From the NCBI GenBank assembly GCA_024225275.1, contig JAAEMS010000009.1:1-34377 (forward strand): a DNA stretch of 34,377 nt, in the 5' to 3' direction. The DNA is from Actinomycetes bacterium. Lineage in GTDB: Bacteria; Actinomycetota; Acidimicrobiia; Acidimicrobiales; JAAEMS01. The notes below the pieces were generated by a model. It did no database searches. It was not told the origin of the DNA and saw nothing but the letters and a program-made list of their open reading frames with translations. Shown in pieces: positions 1 to 8,868 of this stretch. How positions within the stretch are numbered: the stretch's first letter is position 1; each line of letters begins with the position of its first letter. The position numbers and the translations under genes are program-made.

Positions 1-957
1 GACGAGCAACGGTTCGAGGACCCCAGCGTCAACCAGCTGTGTGCTCTCGTCGCCGAGCTCACCGGCAAGGAGAAGGCCGTCTTCTTGCCGTCGGGCACCA
101 TGTGCAATGAGATCGCGATCCTCGTTCACTGCCGGCCCGGTGACGAGATCTACGCCGACGAGTCTGCTCACATCACCCACTTCGAGGCCGGTGGCCCCGC
201 CGCCCTCGCCGGCACCGTGACCCACTCGATTCCCGGACACCGAGGGCTGTACACGGCCGACCAACTGGAGGCCGCCATCAGGGTGCCCAACCGCTACTCC
301 CCCACCCCGCGGCTGGTCGAGGTCGAACAGACAGCGAACCTGGGTGGCGGATCGGTGTGGCCTCTGGCTCAGATCCGCGACGTGGCCGACGTGGCTCGCA
401 GCCGCGGCTTGGCCCTCCACCTCGACGGGGCCCGGCTCCCCAACGCGGTGGTCGCTTCGGGTCACAGCTTCGCCGAGTTCTCCCAGCCGTTCGACACCGT
501 CTGGATCGATCTGACCAAGGGACTCGGTTGCCCGTGCGGAGCGGTGCTGGCGGGTAGCCGGGCATTCATCGATGAGGCCTGGAAGTGGAAGCAGAGGCTG
601 GGTGGCGCTCTACGTCAGGGTGGCGTGTTGGCCGCCGCCGGGCTCTATGCCTTCGGGCACAACATCGATCGGCTGGCCGACGACCACGCCAACGCCCGGC
701 GGTTCGCACAGGCAGCCGGTGCGGTTTCTGGCGCCCGCGTCGACCTCGACGGGGTCGAGTCGAACATGGTGTTCATCGACATCTCCGAGTCAGGGGCCGA
801 TCCGGCGACGGTCAGCGCCCGCTTGGAGGAGCAGGGGGTGAGGATCGGGGCTCTCGGCCACCGCCTGCGAGCTGTCACCCACCTCGATGTGACCACCACC
901 GACGTGGACACCGCCGCCGAGGTCTTCGCCTCGGTGATGGCCGATCTTCCCGGCTGA
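1..957 (+). CDS. ltaE: Low-specificity L-threonine aldolase (5' partial)
   Basis: PLP-dependent enzyme of the beta-eliminating lyase family, expected to cleave L-threonine or L-allo-threonine to glycine and acetaldehyde in the cytoplasm. The reading frame is open from base 1, and the peptide before the first ATG (base 85) already matches the family (DPSVNQL, the segment that precedes the PSGTM loop). The gene therefore begins upstream of the window and ATG 85 is internal. Visible landmarks are the PSGTMCN cofactor loop, HLDGARLPNA with the Asp that contacts the pyridine nitrogen, and TKGLGCPCG, whose Lys (codon 517-519) is the expected Schiff-base lysine. The C-terminal small domain is complete. 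The TGA stop lies in the loop of a hairpin that may be the terminator. The next gene, an SDR, starts 143 bases later, so an operon is uncertain. Confidence 0.9.
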   Translation, partial: DEQRFEDPSVNQLCALVAELTGKEKAVFLPSGTMCNEIAILVHCRPGDEIYADESAHITHFEAGGPAALAGTVTHSIPGHRGLYTADQLEAAIRVPNRYSPTPRLVEVEQTANLGGGSVWPLAQIRDVADVARSRGLALHLDGARLPNAVVASGHSFAEFSQPFDTVWIDLTKGLGCPCGAVLAGSRAFIDEAWKWKQRLGGALRQGGVLAAAGLYAFGHNIDRLADDHANARRFAQAAGAVSGARVDLDGVESNMVFIDISESGADPATVSARLEEQGVRIGALGHRLRAVTHLDVTTTDVDTAAEVFASVMADLPG

Positions 958-963
958 GCCGGG
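949..963 (+). terminator. Hairpin at the end of the threonine aldolase gene
   Basis: A perfect 6-bp stem (CCCGGC / GCCGGG) encloses the TGA stop codon as its loop. A second short hairpin (ACCGG-AAG-CCGGT, 969-981) follows. There is no T-tract, which is usual for terminators in high-GC actinobacteria, so the function is inferred from position and stem alone. Confidence 0.4.
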
Positions 964-1100
964 CTCCCACCGGAAGCCGGTTCGGCCGAGTTGTGCGTGT
1001 TGGGTGTCCGGAACCCACGGAAACGACCGGGGCGGTACCGACCGGTCCGACGTGACAGGATCTGAGCGGTTCGAATCAGACGAAGAGCAAAGAGGACAAC

Positions 1101-1877
1101 GTGGATCTGCGACTCGAAGGCAAGACGGCGATCGTGACCGGCGGCTCGGCTGGCATCGGCAAGGGCATCGCCGGCGAGTTCGCCAAGGCCGGCGGCAATG
1201 TGATGATCGTCTCCCGCAAGGCGGAGAAGTGCGAGGCCGCAGCCGACGAGCTCAAGGCGCTGGGCGGCGGCCAGATCGACTGGCGGGCCGGCCACACCGG
1301 CGACCTCGAGGGTGGCGCCCAGATCATGGACGAGACGATCGAGCGGTTCGGTTCACTCGACATCCTGGTCAACAACGCCGCCACCAACCCCCACGCCGGC
1401 CCGGTCATCGATTGCGCGCCCAGCGCCTTCGACAAGACCTACGAGGTCAACCTCCGCGGTCCCTGGCTCTGGACTCAGAACGCCTGGCAGAAGTGGATGC
1501 AGGAGCACGGTGGCTCGGTCATCAATATCGCATCGGTCGGCGGCTACTCGACCTCGGCCGCCCTCGGGGTGTACTGCATCCTCAAGTCGGCCCTCATCCA
1601 CATGACCAAGCAGCTCGGGGCCGAGATGGGCCCGGGGGTGCGGGTCAACTGCATCGCCCCCGGTCTGATCCGCACCGATTTCGCCAAGGTCCTGTGGGAG
1701 GGCGACCGGGGCGCCACCATCGCCCAGGGCTACCCGCTGAAGCGCCTGGGCGAGCCCGAGGACATCGGCAAGGCTGCGCTGTGGCTGGCCGCCGACGCCT
1801 CGTGGATGACCGGCCAGACCCTGGTCCTCGACGGCGGCGAACTCATCACCATTGGGGCGGAACCCCCACTTGCATGA
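1101..1877 (+). CDS. SDR family NAD(P)-dependent oxidoreductase
   Basis: Classical short-chain dehydrogenase/reductase of 258 residues, the normal length. The Rossmann cofactor motif TGGSAGIG is at residues 13-20, NNA at 91-93 and the structural Asn at 117. The catalytic Ser145 is in INIAS, with Tyr158 and Lys162 in YCILK. The C-terminal substrate loop and the LVLDGG ending are typical of the FabG/glucose-dehydrogenase-like group. The start is GTG 1101 with an AGAGG ribosome binding site at 1091-1095. The substrate cannot be read from the sequence. The following MFS transporter and thioesterase run in the same direction with short gaps (32 and 15 bases), so the three may form a small catabolic operon, which is inference. 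A soluble cytoplasmic protein is expected. Confidence 0.88.
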   Translation: MDLRLEGKTAIVTGGSAGIGKGIAGEFAKAGGNVMIVSRKAEKCEAAADELKALGGGQIDWRAGHTGDLEGGAQIMDETIERFGSLDILVNNAATNPHAGPVIDCAPSAFDKTYEVNLRGPWLWTQNAWQKWMQEHGGSVINIASVGGYSTSAALGVYCILKSALIHMTKQLGAEMGPGVRVNCIAPGLIRTDFAKVLWEGDRGATIAQGYPLKRLGEPEDIGKAALWLAADASWMTGQTLVLDGGELITIGAEPPLA

Positions 1878-1909
1878 ACCACTCTCGTCCCCCTTTCCCA
1901 CGGGACTAG

Positions 1910-3130
1910 GTGTCTGAGACCGCCCCCCGGTTTCGCGGGTGGTGGATCCTGTTGTGGTGCACGGTGGCGATCTCGCTCACCGCGCCCGGACAGACCATCG
2001 GAGTCGCGTCGTTCATCGATCACCTGATCGAGGACCTCGGCGTCTCCCGCTCGACCATCTCGTCGGCCTATCTCTTCGGCACCATCACCGGCGCGGCCTG
2101 CATGCCCTTCATCGGCCGATGGATCGACCAGGTCGGCATCCGTCGGTCGATGACGATCATCGTGGTTGCCTTCGGAGCCGCCGTCATCGCGGCCGGCGGC
2201 GTCCAGGGCCCCATCACCCTGGCCCTCAGTTTCGTGGGCATCCGCCTCCTCGGCCAGGGGTCGTTGAGCCTGGTGGGCCAGACCGGTATCGCCCTGTGGT
2301 TCGACCACAAGCGGGGTATCGCCATCGCCATCTCGATGACCGTGTCAGCCGCCCTGATGGCACTGGCCCCCCTGGTGCTGACCTCACTCATCGACGGGGT
2401 CGGCTGGCGCCAGACCTGGTTGATGACCGGCTTGTTCCTGTGGGTCACCCTGATCCCCATCGCCCGCTGGGGCCTGGTCGACCGACCCTCCGACATCGGT
2501 CAGCTACCCGACGGACTGCCACCCCACAGCACCAACTACCAACCCCAGCGGTCGTTCACCCGGGGTGAGGCCCTGCGCACCCCCGCCTTCTGGTCGCTCG
2601 AAGCGATCGCGGTGCTGGCCGGAGCGCTGGTCACCGGCATCACCTTCCACCACATCTCGATCATGGAGGCCCGAGGCCTCACCGAGACCCAGGCCGCAGC
2701 CGTCTTCATTCCCCAGATGATCGGCACCGTGGCCACCGGGTTCCTGTTCGGCTGGCTGACCGACCGGGTCTCGCCCCGCGTGCTCCTGCCCATCACCGGC
2801 AGCTTCCTGTCGGCCGGGCTCTTGCTGGGGGCCGTCGCCGAGCCCGGGTTCTTGGCCGTCGCCTACGGCGTGGTCGTCGGCCTCAACGCCGGGTCGGTCC
2901 GGGCCCTCAGCTCGGCCCTCCACCCCCGATGGTTCGGCACCGAACACATCGGCGCCATCCGAGGGGTGGCCTTCTCGATCGGGGTCGGCTCGTCCGCTAT
3001 CGGCCCCCTCATCGTTTCGGTGGGTCACGACCTGGCCGACTCGTACGGCCCGGTCCTGGTCATCTCGGCCGTGGTGACGCTGGGGGTCTCGTTGGCCACG
3101 GCGCTGGTTCCCACACCAGCCTCCGGTTGA
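1910..3130 (+). CDS. MFS transporter
   Basis: Major facilitator superfamily permease of 406 residues with about 12 hydrophobic segments in two halves joined by a polar loop near residues 190-215. The loop between helices 2 and 3 has the MFS signature form (GRWIDQVGIRRS), and GWLTDRVSPR repeats it in the second half. The N terminus (RFRGWWIL) resembles the oxalate/formate-antiporter-like and monocarboxylate-like groups, but no substrate can be assigned. The start is GTG 1910, 32 bases after the SDR stop, without a clear ribosome binding site. It is probably co-transcribed with the SDR before it and the thioesterase after it, and could move the substrate or product of that oxidoreductase. Confidence 0.87.
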   Translation: MSETAPRFRGWWILLWCTVAISLTAPGQTIGVASFIDHLIEDLGVSRSTISSAYLFGTITGAACMPFIGRWIDQVGIRRSMTIIVVAFGAAVIAAGGVQGPITLALSFVGIRLLGQGSLSLVGQTGIALWFDHKRGIAIAISMTVSAALMALAPLVLTSLIDGVGWRQTWLMTGLFLWVTLIPIARWGLVDRPSDIGQLPDGLPPHSTNYQPQRSFTRGEALRTPAFWSLEAIAVLAGALVTGITFHHISIMEARGLTETQAAAVFIPQMIGTVATGFLFGWLTDRVSPRVLLPITGSFLSAGLLLGAVAEPGFLAVAYGVVVGLNAGSVRALSSALHPRWFGTEHIGAIRGVAFSIGVGSSAIGPLIVSVGHDLADSYGPVLVISAVVTLGVSLATALVPTPASG

Positions 3131-3145
3131 GCCAGACTGGGCGCC

Positions 3146-3601
3146 ATGGCCGCCGCCCTCACCTTCGAACACTGGAACCCCGAGCTCGCCGAGCGCATGA
3201 AGGCAAGATCGACCCAGAGCATCGACGGGTTCCTGGGTATCCAGGTCGCTGACTTCCAGGCAGGCAGTCTGGTCGCCGAGTTCGAGGTCCGCGACGAGCT
3301 GGTCACCATGATCGGCAACATCCATGGCGGCTGCATCACCGCTTTCGTCGATCACTGCCTCGGCGTCATCATGTACCCGATCATGCCCAAACGGTCCTGG
3401 GCGGCTACCACCGAGTTCAAGATCAACCTGTTGGCGCCCGTGTCCGAGGGCAAGGTCATCGCCAGCGCCGAGGTTGTGTCGATGTCGAAACGCCAAGCGG
3501 TCGTCACAATCCAAGTGGAGAACCAGGAGCGACTGGTCGCGGTGGCCCAGGGCACTGTCACCATCGTGCCGCCCCGACCACCGGCCGATGGGGCCAGCTG
3601 A
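3146..3601 (+). CDS. PaaI-like hotdog-fold thioesterase
   Basis: A 151-residue single-domain hotdog protein, the usual size for the PaaI/YdiI thioesterase group, which hydrolyses acyl-CoA thioesters in the cytoplasm. The hallmark is the segment around residues 55-70, GNIHGGCITAFVDHCLG: the HGG turn followed by the central helix that holds the catalytic acidic residue. The beta strands around ATTEFKINLL and GKVIASAEVV fit the fold. ATG 3146 lies 15 bases after the MFS stop. CAGACT at 3133-3138 could be a weak -10 element of a leaderless start, but read-through from the upstream genes is as likely. The acyl substrate is unknown. Confidence 0.82.
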   Translation: MAAALTFEHWNPELAERMKARSTQSIDGFLGIQVADFQAGSLVAEFEVRDELVTMIGNIHGGCITAFVDHCLGVIMYPIMPKRSWAATTEFKINLLAPVSEGKVIASAEVVSMSKRQAVVTIQVENQERLVAVAQGTVTIVPPRPPADGAS

Positions 3602-3678
3602 CCCACCCGCGACCGGGAATCGAGCCCTCTCCCCTACCCTGGTGACCGAATAGCCCCCCTTCTGGAGTTCCCCCCCCC

Positions 3679-4608
3679 GTGCCCCGCTTGTCCAGCGTCT
3701 TTCTCCCCTTCATCCTTGTCGCCCTCGTGGCTACTGCGTGTGGCGATAGCGATGCCGACGCCGTCACCGAGGACGGCGCCAAACTGGTCGACAACGACGA
3801 GCCGGCCGAAACGGACCCGGAATCCACCGACCCGGCCGAGGACACCTCGGCTGACCCGGGGGCCAAGCCCACGGTGGAGATCCCCGAAGGTGACGCCCCC
3901 ACTGAGCTCGTCATCGACGACCTGATCGAGGGCACCGGCGCGGAAGCAGTGGCCGGCCAGACGGTCGAAGTCCACTATGTGGGCGTCCTCTTCGACGATG
4001 GCACCGAGTTCGATGCTTCCTGGAACCGGGGCCAGACCTTCGACTTCAAGTTGGGCCAGGGCCAGGTCATCCAAGGCTGGGACCAGGGTTTCGAAGGCAT
4101 GAAGGTAGGCGGCCGCCGTCGGCTGATCATCCCGTCCGACCTGGCCTACGGACCGGCGGGCTCCGACACAATCGGCCCCGATGCCACCCTCGTCTTCGTC
4201 GTCGACCTCGTGTCGGTAACCGCTCCCCCACCATCCGCCGACCCGGCCGACGAGCCGGAGCTGACCTACCCCGACCCAGTGCCCACCGAGCTGGTCATCG
4301 AGGACCTCGTCGAAGGCGAAGGTGACCGGAGCGCCCAGCCCGATGACACCCTCATCGTGAACTATGTGGGTGGAGCGATGTCGACCCAGGAAGTGGTCGA
4401 CTCGTCCTGGCAGAGGGGTGAGGCCCTCCGGATCAACCTCAAAGAGATCATCCCCGGTTGGGCTCAGGGGGTTGTCGGGATGAAGCCCGGCGGCCGGCGC
4501 ATGCTGGTGATCCCGCCCGAGCTGGCCTACGGCGCCGAGGGTCTCCCCGAGTACATCGCTCCCGACGAGACCCTCGTCTTCATCGTCGAGCTGATCGAGA
4601 TCAGCTGA
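3679..4608 (+). CDS. Lipoprotein with two FKBP-type peptidyl-prolyl isomerase domains
   Basis: Exported peptidyl-prolyl cis-trans isomerase of 309 residues. A hydrophobic signal ends in a lipobox-like VATAC with Cys21 as the lipidated residue. A Thr/Asp/Glu-rich linker follows (to about 70), then FKBP domain 1 (about 75-180) and FKBP domain 2 (203-309). Both keep the core pocket pattern: VIQGWDQGFEGM with Tyr157 in LAYG and Phe173 in domain 1, and IIPGWAQGVVGM with Tyr284 and Phe301 in domain 2. Domain 1 is closer to consensus; domain 2 has shortened loops and may bind rather than catalyse. It likely helps fold secreted proteins at the outer face of the membrane. The start is GTG 3679 with GGAG at 3664-3667, separated from it mostly by a run of nine C bases. 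Confidence 0.88.
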   Translation: MPRLSSVFLPFILVALVATACGDSDADAVTEDGAKLVDNDEPAETDPESTDPAEDTSADPGAKPTVEIPEGDAPTELVIDDLIEGTGAEAVAGQTVEVHYVGVLFDDGTEFDASWNRGQTFDFKLGQGQVIQGWDQGFEGMKVGGRRRLIIPSDLAYGPAGSDTIGPDATLVFVVDLVSVTAPPPSADPADEPELTYPDPVPTELVIEDLVEGEGDRSAQPDDTLIVNYVGGAMSTQEVVDSSWQRGEALRINLKEIIPGWAQGVVGMKPGGRRMLVIPPELAYGAEGLPEYIAPDETLVFIVELIEIS

Positions 4609-4687
4609 TCAACGCCCCGGGCCAGGCACATGCCCTCGCCTTCGGCCCGCTCAGTCCTGCCCACCTGGGGGACGGGCGCGGCCTAGC

Positions 4688-6655
4688 TCACCAGCTGCCC
4701 CCTCCCCCTCCTCCGCCGCCTCCGCCCACCGACCCGCCGGAGAACCCGCTCGAGCCGGAGCCACCCGGGGTCGAGACCATCGTGGTCGACGTGGTGGTGG
4801 CGAACGAGTCGACCGAAGAGGCGAACGCGGCCGCCCGGAAGGGGGTGCCGTAGACCATGCCTCCCGTGTACCAGCCGCTGGCGGACGACACATCGAGGTC
4901 GAGGTCGTCGAAGGTCTTGGCCCACTGATCGACGACACCGAAGACCATGGCGTAGGGCAGGTACTCGCTGAACAGGTGGGCCCGCTCGGCGTACCCGGCC
5001 CGATGGGCTTCGGACTCCACGATGAACCGGCGGAACCCACCGACCCGATGATCGAGGCCGGTGCCCACCGGTGTGCGGCGGGGCATGAACCGGGAGGTGA
5101 TGAGCAGGAGAGCTCCGACGATCGGGAGCGGGAGCACCCCCCACCCCCACGTCGTGGCCGCGACGATCACCACGAACAAGCCGATCCCGACCACGAGAGC
5201 AAGCAGGCCGATGCCCACCCATCGGGTGCGCACCTTGTCGGGACGGTCCGCGAACCAGCCTTCGTCGACCACGTCTTCGTACATGGCCTTCTTCAGCGCC
5301 TTCATGTTGGAGGCGAACTTGGTGCTCAGTTCGCTCACATGGAGCCAGGGCCGACCACCGGTGGGTGGCACACGGAGGAGATGCTCGGGAATGTCGGGCC
5401 CGCTCTCATAGGCCGGCGTGCCGATGTGCTCGAACTTCTCGAGCTCTTCCAGCAGGAGCCGCTCGTAGGGGCGGAGCCGGCCCCGGTCAGCGCCCAGAAG
5501 CACCAGGCGATGGTCGTCGCTGGGGTTCTCGACCGAGGACATGCTGCCCGAGAGCAGTCGCCCCACGGAGAAGTCGGCCTTGGGGAGTTGGTCGATGCGG
5601 AGATGGCCGCGGACGGCCAGATCGATGATGGTGGCCGACACGTCGACGGTGTGGACCGTCTCGTCGTGAAGGACGCCGAGCTGACCGGGCCGTATGTTCT
5701 CGGGGGGCGCGAACTCGATGGTGGGAGCCTCGCGCCCTATCAGGGGCACCGGCTTCTCGTCGACCCCGGGGGTGGCGAAGGCCAGGTCGACGACCGAGCC
5801 CGCGGCCCGACGGTCGCGACCCCGGCGCCAGGCGTTGTTGCCCACCAGTCCCACCCCAACCACGGCCAACAGGGCACCGAGACCCAACTTCTCCGGATCG
5901 GGGGTGAAGGCCCGACCCAGTGACCACCTCGCCTCGAGAACCGGCGGGGCCACGTCGAGGGCCCCAGCCGACCAGCCGACGACAATCGTCAGACCCTCGT
6001 AGGAGAACAAGCCGGGCTGCTCGAAGCTGACCACCCCTCCCTGGCTCGACACACCCGCGCAACCCGCGCCACTCCCGGCCACGCCCGCGAAACACGTCGC
6101 CCTATCGGCCACCGGGCCCTCGACGGTGACACGGGCGGTGACAATGGGAACCGGCCAGTCGGCGATGGCGTTCCAGAACAGCTCGGGCCGACCATCGAGC
6201 TCGTTGAGCATCCCTTCGAGGCGGTAGCTGATCACATAGGTGTGGGACCCCGTGATCGTGGTGTCGGGATCGCCGATGCGGATGCGCTGGATGTGATCAG
6301 AGTCCTCCAGCTTCACGTCGACGGGCGTTCCCGGCGATCCCGTCACGCTGATGAGCGAGAACGGGTACTTCCGGTCGTGGGCGTCGTCGTAGCGCTGGCT
6401 CACCACCAGGTCGCGGACGATCCCCCGCCGCTCGGCGAAGCCGAAGTCATAGACGATCGTCTCGGTGACCACGACCGAGCCGTCGTCGCTCACCTCGTAG
6501 ACGGCATCGAACGAGCGGATGTGTTCCTGCCCGTCGCTGACCGTGACCCGACTCCCGCCCGGCTCGTCCTGAGCCAGGACCGGCGCAGCCACCAAGACCA
6601 GGATCAGGCCGACGAGGAGCGCGAGCAGGGACCGACGGAGACGATCGAGAGTCAC
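4688..6655 (-). CDS. DUF2207 domain-containing membrane protein
   Basis: 655-residue predicted membrane protein of the DUF2207 family, whose biochemical role is unknown. A signal peptide (residues 1-29, ending VLAQD) is followed by an extracellular beta-rich domain (about 35-240) with the family's typical opening, in which a VYEVSDDGSVVVTETIVYDF-like strand pair precedes the RGI-R motif. A first transmembrane helix (about 258-276) leads to a cytoplasmic domain, then two closely spaced helices (about 478-525). The tail is rich in Ser and Gly and ends in a run of glycines, which is characteristic of the family. The start is GTG 6655 with AAAGGA at 6663-6668. It is divergent from the helicase gene (44-base gap) and convergent with the FKBP gene. 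No partner is evident. Confidence 0.85.
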   Translation of the reverse strand: MTLDRLRRSLLALLVGLILVLVAAPVLAQDEPGGSRVTVSDGQEHIRSFDAVYEVSDDGSVVVTETIVYDFGFAERRGIVRDLVVSQRYDDAHDRKYPFSLISVTGSPGTPVDVKLEDSDHIQRIRIGDPDTTITGSHTYVISYRLEGMLNELDGRPELFWNAIADWPVPIVTARVTVEGPVADRATCFAGVAGSGAGCAGVSSQGGVVSFEQPGLFSYEGLTIVVGWSAGALDVAPPVLEARWSLGRAFTPDPEKLGLGALLAVVGVGLVGNNAWRRGRDRRAAGSVVDLAFATPGVDEKPVPLIGREAPTIEFAPPENIRPGQLGVLHDETVHTVDVSATIIDLAVRGHLRIDQLPKADFSVGRLLSGSMSSVENPSDDHRLVLLGADRGRLRPYERLLLEELEKFEHIGTPAYESGPDIPEHLLRVPPTGGRPWLHVSELSTKFASNMKALKKAMYEDVVDEGWFADRPDKVRTRWVGIGLLALVVGIGLFVVIVAATTWGWGVLPLPIVGALLLITSRFMPRRTPVGTGLDHRVGGFRRFIVESEAHRAGYAERAHLFSEYLPYAMVFGVVDQWAKTFDDLDLDVSSASGWYTGGMVYGTPFRAAAFASSVDSFATTTSTTMVSTPGGSGSSGFSGGSVGGGGGGGGGGSW

Positions 6656-6684
6656 CGATTCATCCTTTCACGAAGCAGGCCAGG

Positions 6685-6690
6685 TACGAT
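6685..6690 (+). promoter_or_regulatory. Putative -10 element (TACGAT) of the helicase gene
   Basis: TACGAT lies nine bases before ATG 6700, which has no Shine-Dalgarno sequence. The spacing would put the transcription start at or a few bases before the ATG, so the message would be leaderless or nearly so. The same hexamer precedes three other starts in the window. Confidence 0.4.
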
Positions 6691-6699
6691 GCCGAACAC

Positions 6700-8868
6700 A
6701 TGTTCGAGCTGACTTCGACCCAGCCTCCTCCCGTGGCACCGCCAGAGGGCAACGACTCCGGTGGAGGCTCCCGCCCGGCTACGGCCACCACCGCCGCGGC
6801 TCCGGGTCATCTCGAGGGTCTGAACGCGGCCCAGCTCGAGGCCGCGACCCATTCGTCCGGTCCTCTGCTGGTGGTGGCCGGCGCCGGGACCGGAAAGACC
6901 CGCACCCTGGCGGCCAGGGTCGCCCACCTCATCCACGGGGGCTCCCCTCCAGACCGAATTCTGTTGCTCACCTTCACCCGTCGGGCAGCCAGCGAAATGC
7001 TCAACCGGGTGGGTACCGTCACCGACCGGCGAGCGGCCAGCCGAATCTGGGGTGGCACGTTCCACGCCGTCGCCAACCGGCTACTGCGGGCCGCCGGACC
7101 TGCCGCCGGTCTGCCGGGTGGGTTCACCGTTCTCGACCAGGGTGACACCGTCGACCTCTTCGGCATGCTCCGCACCGAAGAGGGCATGGGCGAGCAGGGA
7201 CGACGCTTTCCCCGGGCCGAGACGGTGGCTGCCGTCTGGAGTCGCATGGTCAACAGCCAGACCCCCCTGTCCGAGGTTGTCAATGGCCAATTCCCCTGGG
7301 TGGCTGACCACACCGAAGACCTACGTACCCTGTTCGCCGCCTACAACGAACGCAAGCGCAAGCTCCAGGTCCTGGACTACGACGACCTCCTCCTCCACTG
7401 GCGGGCCCTGGCCACCAGCCCAGCCACGTCCGAGCAGCTGGCGGGCCGGTTCGAACACGTCCTGGTCGACGAGTACCAGGACACCAACCCCATCCAGGCC
7501 GACATCCTCGAGGGCATGTGCCGAGCGGGGGCGATCCCCACCGCGGTGGGCGACGACGCCCAGTCGATCTACCGTTTCCGGTCGGCCACCGTCGCCAACC
7601 TCTGGACCTTCCCCGACCGGTTCCCCGGCGCCCATCGGGTCACCCTCGAACAGAACTACCGATCCACCAGCGCCGTCCTGAATCTGGCCAACGAGGTTCT
7701 CGCCGCCTCGGACCGTCACCTCGACAAACAGCTCTGGAGCGACCGGGGTATGGGGTCGCGGCCCACGCTGACCGTGTGCCACGACGAGGGCGACCAGTCG
7801 CGGGTCGTGGCCGACCGCATCCTCGATCTACGCGAGCAGGGGGTCGACCTACGCGACCAAGCCGTGCTCTTCCGGACCGGCCATCACAGCGACGCTCTGG
7901 AGCTCGAACTGAACCGCCGCTCTATCCCGTTCGTGAAGTACGGCGGGCTCAAGTTCCTCGAGACCGGCCACATCAAGGACATCCTGGCCCTGCTCAGGAT
8001 GCTCGAGAACCCGGCAGACGAGCTGGCCTGGCATCGGGTCCTGGGGCTACTCGACGGTGTCGGCCCCGCCACCATCCGCAAGGTCCTGCCCGAGCTGGGG
8101 CTGGGCGAGACCAACGAACCTGACGGCGCCGGCCAAGAGCCAACCGAGCCCCAGCGGGCCATGATCCGGTTCCTCGACGGAGCGGGGCGTTGGCCCCGCC
8201 AGGCCACCGAGGGCCACGAGCTACTCCGCTCGGTGCTCGCCGACTGTCTGGCCGAGGACCCGGCCCTGAACCTCGGAGCCCAGCTCGAACGGCTCCGCGA
8301 GTTCTGTACCGCCGTGTTCCCCCTGCGCTACGACAACACCAGCGCCCGCCTCGCCGACCTCGACCGCCTCACCACGGTGGCCGGCTCGGTCACCGACCGG
8401 TCCCGCTTCCTGGCCGAACTCACCCTCGAGCCCCCCGAACGCACCGGCGACTGGTCAGGCCCACCCCACCTCGACGACGACTGGCTGACCCTGTCCACCA
8501 TCCACTCGGCCAAGGGCTGCGAGTGGCATGCCGTCCACCTTCTCCACGCGGCCGACGGCAACCTGCCGTCCGAGATGGCGCTGAGCGATCGCGAAGGACT
8601 CGATGAGGAGCTACGACTGACCTACGTCGCCCTCACTCGGGCCCGCGACCATCTCGATGTCACGTTCCCCCTGCGCTACCACGTGAACCGCTACAGCTCC
8701 GACGACCGCCACCACTGGGCTCAGCTCAGCCGCTTCCTCGAACCCGTCCGCGATCACTTCGAGGAACGGCGCAGCTCCGAAGCCGGCGGCAACGACCTCA
8801 CCCTCGACCTCCGGGTCACGGTGACCGATGAGATAGACACCGGCCTCACGGCCCTGTGGGAGGGCTAG
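6700..8868 (+). CDS. UvrD/PcrA-like ATP-dependent DNA helicase
   Basis: Superfamily 1A 3'-5' DNA helicase of 722 residues. All motifs are present in order: Q-motif-like LNAAQLEAA (41-49), Walker A GAGTGKT (61-67), Ia LTFTRRAA, Walker B VDEYQDT (Asp257, Glu258), III GDDAQSIYRFR, IV EQNYRST, V TIHSAKGCEW (about 600) and VI YVALTRARD (about 642-650). It should unwind DNA in repair or clear replication and recombination intermediates. The extended Pro/Gly/Thr-rich N terminus is probably disordered. I see no tetracysteine or HRDC domain of the UvrD2 type and no nuclease domain, so it is not AddA/RecB-like. Whether it replaces PcrA or is a paralogue cannot be decided here. Its 3' end overlaps the convergent membrane-protein gene by 23 bases. 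Confidence 0.92.
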   Translation: MFELTSTQPPPVAPPEGNDSGGGSRPATATTAAAPGHLEGLNAAQLEAATHSSGPLLVVAGAGTGKTRTLAARVAHLIHGGSPPDRILLLTFTRRAASEMLNRVGTVTDRRAASRIWGGTFHAVANRLLRAAGPAAGLPGGFTVLDQGDTVDLFGMLRTEEGMGEQGRRFPRAETVAAVWSRMVNSQTPLSEVVNGQFPWVADHTEDLRTLFAAYNERKRKLQVLDYDDLLLHWRALATSPATSEQLAGRFEHVLVDEYQDTNPIQADILEGMCRAGAIPTAVGDDAQSIYRFRSATVANLWTFPDRFPGAHRVTLEQNYRSTSAVLNLANEVLAASDRHLDKQLWSDRGMGSRPTLTVCHDEGDQSRVVADRILDLREQGVDLRDQAVLFRTGHHSDALELELNRRSIPFVKYGGLKFLETGHIKDILALLRMLENPADELAWHRVLGLLDGVGPATIRKVLPELGLGETNEPDGAGQEPTEPQRAMIRFLDGAGRWPRQATEGHELLRSVLADCLAEDPALNLGAQLERLREFCTAVFPLRYDNTSARLADLDRLTTVAGSVTDRSRFLAELTLEPPERTGDWSGPPHLDDDWLTLSTIHSAKGCEWHAVHLLHAADGNLPSEMALSDREGLDEELRLTYVALTRARDHLDVTFPLRYHVNRYSSDDRHHWAQLSRFLEPVRDHFEERRSSEAGGNDLTLDLRVTVTDEIDTGLTALWEG

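Noticed and set aside
4590..4610. Palindrome and hairpin (GCTGAT-CGAG-ATCAGC, then GATCAGCTGATC) at the end of the FKBP gene as a terminator
   Set aside because: It is fully explained by coding sequence (LIEIS plus stop) and the stem is only six bases. No second element in the 79-base gap supports termination.
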